A DNA stretch of 33,463 nt from an uncultured Alphaproteobacteria bacterium (GTDB taxonomy: Bacteria; Pseudomonadota; Alphaproteobacteria; Bin95). Location: assembly GCA_938083135.1 (NCBI GenBank), contig CALLKY010000025.1, positions 1-33,463 of the forward strand, read 5' to 3'. The translations under genes were made by a program, and so were the position numbers. Positions 28,618 through 33,463 of this stretch are shown here, in pieces. The notes below the pieces were generated by a model that was not told where the DNA came from, searched no databases, and saw only the letters and a list, made by a program, of their open reading frames with translations. Each line of letters starts with the position of its first letter. The first letter of the stretch is position 1.

Positions 28618-30012
28618 ATGATCGTACAGCCGAGAATGATGTCTGGCGCTGAGACCCTGCCCCTTGTTGAGGGCGGGAAAGGCGTATCGGCCACGAACGG
28701 CGTTAGTGCTGGCGCTTGGGCGCGTGCTGGCGGCGTAGGTACGGTTTCTGCCGTGAATGCCGATAGCTTTGCGGAAAATGGCGAGCTTATTCCGCAGCTG
28801 TATTTTGGCCGTACCCGCAAGGAACGCCATCAGGAACTGGTCGCACATGGTGTGCGCGGTGCCATTCACCAAGCCCGGACAGCGTATGAAAGTGCGAACG
28901 GCAATGGCCGTATCCACATCAATGTGCTCTGGGAAATGGGCGGCGCTGAAGAGATACTGCACGGCGCGCTTGCTGGCGCTAAAGGCTTGATCCATGGCGT
29001 CACTTGTGGTGCCGGAATGCCTTACAGGATCGCGCAGATTGCGGCATCCTACAGCGTATATTACTACCCAATTATTTCATCCGCTCGCGCATTCCGTGCG
29101 CTATGGAAGCGGTCTTATCACAAGTTCGAAGATTGGCTTGGCGGTGTTGTTTATGAAGACCCCTGGCTTGCTGGCGGTCACAATGGTCTGTCCAATAGCG
29201 AAGATCCGCTGAAGCCGGAGCCGCCGCGCGCCCGCGTTGCAGAGCTTCGTAAGTTTATGAACGCGGCCGGGTTAAACGACGTGCCGATCATTATGGCAGG
29301 CGGTGTATGGCGCTTGGATGAATGGGCGGATTGGATCGATGATCCAGAAATAGCCCCGGTCGCTTTTCAGTTTGGTACGAGGCCCTTGCTCACCAAAGAA
29401 AGCCCAATCCCGGAGACCTGGAAGTCGCGCCTGCCGCACCTGAAGCCTGGCGAAATTATGCTGAATAAGTTCAGCCCAACAGGTTTCTATTCGTCTGCAG
29501 TCCGCAATGATTTCCTGGACAGCCTCGCAGCGCGCTCTGCGCGTCAAGTGGCGTATTCGGTTGAACCCGTAGGCGATCATGTCGTTGAATTGGCGGTTGG
29601 CGCACGTGGGCGGAAGGTGTTCCTGACCGCGCATGAGAAAGAGCTGGCTGAAGGTTGGATGGCCGAAGGCTTCACGGAAGGTATGCGGACGCCAGATTCG
29701 ACCATGGTCTTCGTAACGCCAACAGCAGCGCGAGACATCCATACTGACCAGGTTGCCTGCATGGGCTGTCTAACGCACTGCCGTTTCTCCAACTGGTCTG
29801 AAGGCGAGAAGGGTACAACGGGGCGGAAGCCTGACCCGCGATCCTTCTGCATTCAGAAGACGCTTCAAGCGATCGCCCATGGTGAGCGGCCTGAAGACAA
29901 CTTGATGTTCGCTGGTCATAACGCTTACCGGTTCTCTGAGGACGTTTGGTACGCAGACGGATTCGTGCCAACTGTAAAGCAGCTCGTGGATCGTATTTTG
30001 ACTGGTCAGTAG
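28618..30012 (+). CDS. Nitronate monooxygenase-family FMN flavoprotein with C-terminal cysteine cluster
   Basis: The 464-residue protein belongs to the nitronate monooxygenase (2-nitropropane dioxygenase-like) TIM-barrel family. VEGGKGVSATNGVSAGAWA and VGTVSAVNAD lie near the N-terminus, YYYPIISSARAF in the middle, and AGGHNG with His188 is the usual active-site position. IIMAGGVW and FQFGTRPLLT should hold the FMN phosphate. The C-terminal part adds four cysteines, CMGCLTHC (Cys381, Cys384, Cys388) and Cys411 in SFCIQK, spaced as for an iron-sulfur cluster; that is inferred. It could be a nitronate oxidase or another flavin reductase. The start ATG 28618 has weak ribosome-site support; methionines seven and eight codons later are alternatives. 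Confidence 0.78.
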   Translation: MIVQPRMMSGAETLPLVEGGKGVSATNGVSAGAWARAGGVGTVSAVNADSFAENGELIPQLYFGRTRKERHQELVAHGVRGAIHQARTAYESANGNGRIHINVLWEMGGAEEILHGALAGAKGLIHGVTCGAGMPYRIAQIAASYSVYYYPIISSARAFRALWKRSYHKFEDWLGGVVYEDPWLAGGHNGLSNSEDPLKPEPPRARVAELRKFMNAAGLNDVPIIMAGGVWRLDEWADWIDDPEIAPVAFQFGTRPLLTKESPIPETWKSRLPHLKPGEIMLNKFSPTGFYSSAVRNDFLDSLAARSARQVAYSVEPVGDHVVELAVGARGRKVFLTAHEKELAEGWMAEGFTEGMRTPDSTMVFVTPTAARDIHTDQVACMGCLTHCRFSNWSEGEKGTTGRKPDPRSFCIQKTLQAIAHGERPEDNLMFAGHNAYRFSEDVWYADGFVPTVKQLVDRILTGQ

Positions 30013-30136
30013 GCAACTATCGGCGTTAAGCCAATTACTTCCTGCAAATTGCTGGAATTTCAATTCAACTGCGCTATCTTCTGTTTCGGAAGACCTTTGA
30101 CGTGCGACCTTGGTTACAGCAGGAGGTGCGACGCCG

Positions 30137-30562
30137 ATGCAGACAAATAGCGAAGCCCTTGAAAATGCCGAAACGCAGAACCGTTTGCGTGACGCCGGGC
30201 TACGGCCCACGCGGCAGCGCATCGGTTTAGCGAACTTGCTGTTTGCTGGTGATTGCCGCCATGTGACGGCGGAGGAATTGTTTGCTGAAGCGAATGCGGC
30301 CGCACTCAGCGTATCCCTCGCCACTGTCTATAATACCCTTCGACAGTTTGTAGATGCTGGATTGCTCCGGGAAGTGCTGGCGGAGCCTGGGCGGGCTTAT
30401 TTCGACACTAATATTTCGGATCATCATCACTTCTTCCATGTGGCCGAAGGCCGGTTGGAAGATGTTCCAGCCGATGCCGTAAGCATTGCCAAGCTGCCAG
30501 TGGCACCGGCTGGCGCTAATGTCGAGCGGGTTGACGTCATTATCCGGCTGAACAAAGCCTGA
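30137..30562 (+). CDS. irr: Iron response regulator Irr (Fur family)
   Basis: Irr is the alphaproteobacterial Fur-family regulator that senses haem rather than free iron and controls haem synthesis, iron storage and uptake. The 141-residue protein has GLRPTRQRIGLANLLF (21-36) and SLATVYNTLRQFVDAGLL (60-77), which form the winged helix. AYFDTNISDHHHFF (87-100) carries the three-histidine haem/metal site typical of Irr. The N-terminal cysteine-containing haem regulatory motif of Bradyrhizobium Irr is not present, as in many alphaproteobacteria. ATG 30137 is preceded by AGGAGG (30121-30126); the frame is open upstream from a TTG, which I reject. It is the first gene before the rubrerythrin block. 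Confidence 0.88.
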   Translation: MQTNSEALENAETQNRLRDAGLRPTRQRIGLANLLFAGDCRHVTAEELFAEANAAALSVSLATVYNTLRQFVDAGLLREVLAEPGRAYFDTNISDHHHFFHVAEGRLEDVPADAVSIAKLPVAPAGANVERVDVIIRLNKA

Positions 30563-30604
30563 GAGCGCTTCCAATTTTGTCCACGTGGCATCGCAGAAAT
30601 CAAT

Positions 30605-30622
30605 CTTAGAACCTGTCTAAAG
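30605..30622 (+). promoter_or_regulatory. Irr-box-like inverted repeat upstream of rubrerythrin
   Basis: CTTAGA (30605-30610) and TCTAAAG (30616-30622) form an imperfect inverted repeat around ACCTG. It resembles the iron control element bound by Irr, whose arms read TTAGAA/TTCTAA. It lies two bases upstream of a candidate -35 and 90 bases ahead of the rubrerythrin ATG. The match is by eye and has not been scored. Confidence 0.45.
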
Positions 30623-30624
30623 AA

Positions 30625-30652
30625 TTGACTCTTAGCCGAGATTATCCATATT
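30625..30652 (+). promoter_or_regulatory. Candidate promoter for rubrerythrin
   Basis: TTGACT (30625-30630) and CATATT (30647-30652) are separated by 16 bases; a 17-base alternative gives ATATTC. The -35 is strong and the -10 weaker, a pattern often seen where a regulator assists or blocks polymerase. Confidence 0.45.
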
Positions 30653-30712
30653 CAAGATGTGCCGTCGTACTGGCGGCCTGAAGATTTTGATGAACGAGGA
30701 GGGATCAATCCT

Positions 30713-31129
30713 ATGGCGCTTAAGGGCAGCAAAACAGAAGACAACCTGAAAGAAGCGTTTGCTGGCGAAAGCCAAGCGAACCGCCGCTATCTGTATTTCG
30801 CACAGAAGGCTGACATTGAAGGCCACAATGATGTTGCCGCCGTATTCCGCTCCACAGCAGAAGGCGAAACCGGCCACGCACACGGTCACCTCGAATATCT
30901 CGAAGAGACGGGCGATCCGGCTACCGGCCTGGCCATCGGCCCGACTGAAGATAACCTAAAAGCTGCGGTTGCTGGCGAAACTCACGAATACACGGACATG
31001 TATCCGGGCATGGCCCGTACGGCTCGTGACGAAGGTTTCGACGAGATTGCAGACTGGTTTGAGACACTGGCGAAGGCTGAACGCAGCCATGCCGGTCGCT
31101 TCCAGAAAGCGCTCGACGAACTCGCATAA
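30713..31129 (+). CDS. Rubrerythrin (di-iron domain only)
   Basis: Rubrerythrins reduce hydrogen peroxide at a di-iron centre in a four-helix bundle. The 138-residue protein consists of that domain alone. The ligand pattern is present: Glu19 in [11 protein letters not shown], Glu52 with His55 in GETGHAHGH, Glu89 and Glu92 in GETHEYTDM, and Glu123 with His126 in AERSHAGRF. The usual C-terminal rubredoxin domain is missing, so electrons must come from another protein. ATG 30713 has GAGGAGGG upstream; an open frame from 30659 has no such site. The following iron-sulfur protein and DUF3501 gene form a set that I recall as recurrent in proteobacteria. A stable hairpin after its stop may raise rubrerythrin above its neighbours. 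Confidence 0.9.
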   Translation: MALKGSKTEDNLKEAFAGESQANRRYLYFAQKADIEGHNDVAAVFRSTAEGETGHAHGHLEYLEETGDPATGLAIGPTEDNLKAAVAGETHEYTDMYPGMARTARDEGFDEIADWFETLAKAERSHAGRFQKALDELA

Positions 31130-31149
31130 GCGATTAAGCATATGAGTTG

Positions 31150-31183
31150 GGAGGGCGCGTTGACGCTTGCGTCCGCGCCCTCC
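31150..31183 (+). terminator. Hairpin between rubrerythrin and CCG iron-sulfur gene
   Basis: GGAGGGCGCG (31150-31159) pairs with CGCGCCCTCC (31174-31183), and inside it GACGC (31162-31166) pairs with GCGTC (31169-31173) around TT. GGCTTTT follows. It fits a partial terminator or an mRNA stabiliser between the highly expressed rubrerythrin and the next gene 85 bases on. Confidence 0.7.
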
Positions 31184-31267
31184 GGCTTTTCTACTTCGTT
31201 TTAATTTTGCCCAGCCCGAATTCAATTCATTCCGTGCTGGAGCTTTCTGTCGCGCAAGGTTTTTGAG

Positions 31268-32635
31268 ATGAGCGAAGGCAGCCTCGAAGCGCCAACCCGT
31301 CACGTCATTGACTGGAACAACCCAGATTTCACCAATCCGGCGCTGCTGGATGAAGAGATGCGCCGCATCTTTGATATCTGCCATGGCTGCCGTCGGTGTT
31401 TTAATCTCTGCGACAGTTTTCCGCGCCTGTTTGATCTGGTTGACAGCGCGCCGTCTGAAGAGCTCGACACAGTTGATAGCGCAGGTTTCAAGGGCGTCGT
31501 GGATGCGTGCACCTTGTGTGATCTCTGCTTCATGACGAAATGCCCCTATGTCCCGCCGCACGAATTCGACCTTGATTTCCCGCACCTCATGCTGCGCTAC
31601 CGCCATGCTGAATTGAAGCGAGATGGCGCGAATACCCGCATTAAGCAGCTGACGGAAACGGACCGTAATTCCAAAATGGCTGGCCTTGCGCCGTCAATCG
31701 CGAATTGGGCAAGCAAGACCGACAACAATCTGACCCGTCCCGTGATGGAAAAGACGCTTGGCCTGCACCGGGATGCCGCGCTACCGAAGTTTGCCGCCAA
31801 GACACTTGTGAACGCGGCCAATGAAAACCCGGCGCAAGTCGATGCGACCGCACCTGGTTATGGCCGCAAGGCAGTCCTCTATGCGACCTGCTTTGGCAAT
31901 TATAATGACCCGGATATCGGCCTTGCAGCACGCCATGTGCTCGCGAAAAATGGCGTCCGGACGGAAGTCACCTATGAAGGCTGCTGTGGCATGCCGCAGT
32001 TAGAACAGGGCGATCTGGCGCGTGTGGCTGAACAGGCAAAGACCGTCGCGGCGGCCCTGGTCGCTCAATGGGTTGATTATGATTATGACGTCGTGCCGCT
32101 GGTGCCGTCCTGCGCGTTGATGTTCAAGTTTGAATGGCCGTTGATCGTGCCGGATGATGAGAATGTGCGAAAGCTTGCTGAGGCGACTAAGGACATCTCG
32201 GGATACGTCGTGGAGATCGCCAAAAAGGAAGGCCTTGCTGACGGCATGGTTCCTTTGGATGGCGACGTGACGATGCATCTTGCTTGCCACGCGCGCGCTC
32301 AAAATATGGGGCCGAAGGCGGCAGAGATGTTGCGAATGATCCCTGAAACCAAGGTGGCAATCATCGAGCGTTGTTCTGGCCATGGCGGCTCTTGGGGTGC
32401 GATGAAAGAGAATTTCGATGTGGCGTTAAAGGTCGGCAAACCGGTGGCGAAGCAGGCGGTTAAGGCAATGCAGCAATCGGCTGCGAAAGACCGCAAACGC
32501 TACATCGCATCGGAATGCCCGCTTGCCGGCGAGCACATTATGCAGGGTGTGGAGCGTGAGGATGGATCGTTAGAGATCGCCCACGCGCCCCATCCTATCA
32601 AGCTGTTCGCTAAGGCTTACGGCTACGACGTTTGA
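31268..32635 (+). CDS. CCG-domain iron-sulfur oxidoreductase, GlpC/HdrD-like
   Basis: The 455-residue protein begins with two [4Fe-4S] binding sets: Cys38, Cys41, Cys44, Cys48 (CHGCRRCFNLC) and Cys81, Cys84, Cys87, Cys92 (CTLCDLCFMTKC). Two cysteine-rich CCG-type domains follow, as in GlpC, LutA and heterodisulfide reductase subunits. The first is intact (Cys208, Cys239-Cys240, Cys282). In the second (Cys340, Cys369, Cys417) the double cysteine reads Cys-Ser, so its cluster may be absent or altered. Electron transfer to the rubrerythrin is a reasonable inference from adjacency and is not proven. AAGG lies eight bases ahead of the ATG. No membrane segment is evident, so a partner would be needed for any quinone link. 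Confidence 0.87.
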   Translation: MSEGSLEAPTRHVIDWNNPDFTNPALLDEEMRRIFDICHGCRRCFNLCDSFPRLFDLVDSAPSEELDTVDSAGFKGVVDACTLCDLCFMTKCPYVPPHEFDLDFPHLMLRYRHAELKRDGANTRIKQLTETDRNSKMAGLAPSIANWASKTDNNLTRPVMEKTLGLHRDAALPKFAAKTLVNAANENPAQVDATAPGYGRKAVLYATCFGNYNDPDIGLAARHVLAKNGVRTEVTYEGCCGMPQLEQGDLARVAEQAKTVAAALVAQWVDYDYDVVPLVPSCALMFKFEWPLIVPDDENVRKLAEATKDISGYVVEIAKKEGLADGMVPLDGDVTMHLACHARAQNMGPKAAEMLRMIPETKVAIIERCSGHGGSWGAMKENFDVALKVGKPVAKQAVKAMQQSAAKDRKRYIASECPLAGEHIMQGVEREDGSLEIAHAPHPIKLFAKAYGYDV

Positions 32636-32681
32636 CGTCATCGATTGACGCAATTTTCTGAACTTGAGGAGGCAGGCAGCA

Positions 32682-33269
32682 ATGTCCAAGCGTGAGATTA
32701 CCCGCGCCGATATCATGGATCTGGCAGACTACACGCCGGGCCGCAAAGAACGCCGCCGGGACATGATGCAGATGAAGGCCAACCGCCGCATCGCTGTTGG
32801 CCCGTTCGCGACATTCTACTTCGAGAACTACGCGACCATGTGGCACCAGGTGCATGAGATGCTGGCGATCGAAAAGGGTGGCGAGGCGCAAATTCCAGAT
32901 GAACTTGAAGCCTATAATCCGCTCATTCCCCAAGGCCGTGAGTTGATCGCGACAGTTATGATTGAGATAGATGATCCAATCCGCCGTAAGACAGTGCTCA
33001 ACCGTATGGGCGGGTTTGAGGAGCATATGTACCTGGAGCTGGATGGCGAACGCATTTCGAGCAGGGCTGAAGTTGATGTTGACCGCACATCAGCAGATGG
33101 CAAAGCGTCCAGTGTCCAGTTCGTTCACTTTGAATTGACTGACGCCCAGGCGGATAAGATGAAGCAGGCGAATACCCGCGCCATCCTTGGCATCGACCAT
33201 GAAAACTATGCCCACATGGCCGTTATCCCAGAAAGCGCCCGTGCGGAGCTTGCAGGCGATCTCGATTAA
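32682..33269 (+). CDS. DUF3501 family protein
   Basis: The 195-residue protein matches DUF3501 by its conserved N-terminus (ITRADIMDLADYTPGRKERR), the RRIAVGPFATFYFENYATMWHQVHEML segment in the middle (split here as RRIAVGPFATFYF and ENYATMWHQVHEML) and the C-terminal FVHFELT region. I recall the family as encoded beside rubrerythrin and GlpC-like proteins, but its activity is unknown. It is acidic, has no cysteines and no membrane segment, so it is unlikely to bind a cluster. ATG 32682 is chosen because GAGGAGG (32667-32673) precedes it. It lies 46 bases after the iron-sulfur gene and is the last gene before the IS630 element, which has inserted 11 bases past its stop. Confidence 0.85.
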   Translation: MSKREITRADIMDLADYTPGRKERRRDMMQMKANRRIAVGPFATFYFENYATMWHQVHEMLAIEKGGEAQIPDELEAYNPLIPQGRELIATVMIEIDDPIRRKTVLNRMGGFEEHMYLELDGERISSRAEVDVDRTSADGKASSVQFVHFELTDAQADKMKQANTRAILGIDHENYAHMAVIPESARAELAGDLD

Positions 33270-33300
33270 TCCCGAGGTTTAGAGCGGATTTGGATTTGAT

Positions 33301-33341
33301 TGAATCGTTTGGGATTCCCTTGGTAGGGAATATGTGATTCA
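33301..33341 (+). repeat. Nested inverted repeat in IS630 leader
   Basis: TGAATC (33301-33306) pairs with GATTCA (33336-33341), and ATTCCCT (33314-33320) pairs with AGGGAAT (33325-33331) around TGGT. It would fold in transcripts entering from the DUF3501 side, upstream of the transposase ribosome binding site. Confidence 0.5.
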
Positions 33342-33372
33342 CGATGTTTGCTGGCAAAGGAGGCCAGCTTAC

Positions 33373-33463
33373 ATGGCGAATGCTCTTTCTCTTGATCTGC
33401 GTTGTCGCGTTGTCGCGGCTGTTATGTCTGGTGCGTCCTGCCGTCAAACAGCCTCCCGGTTTG
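33373..33463 (+). CDS. IS630-family transposase, N-terminal fragment
   Basis: Thirty codons are visible from ATG 33373 to the window end. The peptide reads MANALSLDLRCRVVAAV and continues with SGASCRQTASRF, the usual helix-turn-helix start of IS630-family transposases (LSLDLRxRVVAAV...GASCRQAAxRF). AAGGAGG (33357-33363) gives a strong ribosome binding site. The DDE catalytic domain lies beyond the window. Confidence 0.85.
   Translation, partial: MANALSLDLRCRVVAAVMSGASCRQTASRF

Larger units (their letters stand above)
33281..33463 (+). mobile_element. IS630-family insertion sequence, left end (partial)
   Basis: The right edge of the window is the start of an IS630/Tc1-type element. A TA dinucleotide (33280-33281), the normal target of this family, precedes a terminal sequence beginning GAGCGGATTTGGATTTGA. 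The transposase gene starts at 33373 and runs off the window. The leader contains a nested inverted repeat (33301-33341). The far end is outside. Confidence 0.8.

Overview
This window looks like a piece of an alphaproteobacterial chromosome. The evidence is an Irr-type Fur regulator, a CycM-like membrane-anchored cytochrome c, a kdsB-pheA pair, the rimP-nusA-ylxR-infB-rbfA-truB-rpsO-pnp order, and an hrcA-grpE pair. I cannot name a genus from the sequence; a Rhodospirillales-like lineage is an inference. Most of the window is densely packed core genome with tight overlaps, and no gene-free stretch exceeds 300 bases. Both ends lie inside insertion sequences: an IS3-family element on the left reading outward and an IS630-family element on the right reading outward. 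The window is therefore probably a contig that assembly broke at repeats.

Layout. (1) 1-140: the end of an IS3-family element, whose insertion removed the 5' part of a calcium-binding RTX-repeat protein gene (127-1953). (2) 1955-4483: cobalamin nucleotide-loop assembly genes, cobT on the minus strand and divergent cobS-cobC on the plus strand. (3) 4461-8420, minus strand: a probable operon kdsB-pheA-LUD protein-DUF1989 protein-rubredoxin-like/MBL protein. It joins lipopolysaccharide and phenylalanine synthesis genes to three poorly characterised proteins. (4) 8716-10102: cycM-like cytochrome c, then an inositol-monophosphatase-family (HisN-like) phosphatase. (5) 10186-16829: yejABEF oligopeptide/microcin-C-type ABC importer with overlapping genes, then a GhrA-like hydroxyacid dehydrogenase. 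(6) 16837-18579, minus strand: hrcA-grpE heat-shock genes. (7) 18859-28518: the translation and RNA-processing operon, with a promoter and a terminator-like hairpin ahead of rimP and strong hairpins after rpsO and pnp. (8) 28618-30012: a nitronate-monooxygenase-family flavoprotein with a four-cysteine C-terminal cluster. (9) 30137-33269: irr, rubrerythrin, a CCG-domain iron-sulfur protein and a DUF3501 protein, with an Irr-box-like inverted repeat ahead of rubrerythrin. (10) 33281 to the end: the IS630-family element.

The best candidate for an under-described system is the last gene block. A rubredoxin-less rubrerythrin (di-iron peroxide reductase) is followed by a two-[4Fe-4S] CCG protein that could supply electrons and by a DUF3501 protein of unknown function. 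The block sits beside the haem/iron regulator Irr and has a plausible Irr operator at its promoter. The second candidate is the LUD-DUF1989-MBL trio, whose MBL member lacks two canonical metal-site residues. All functional calls come from reading motifs and recalling families; no database search was run.
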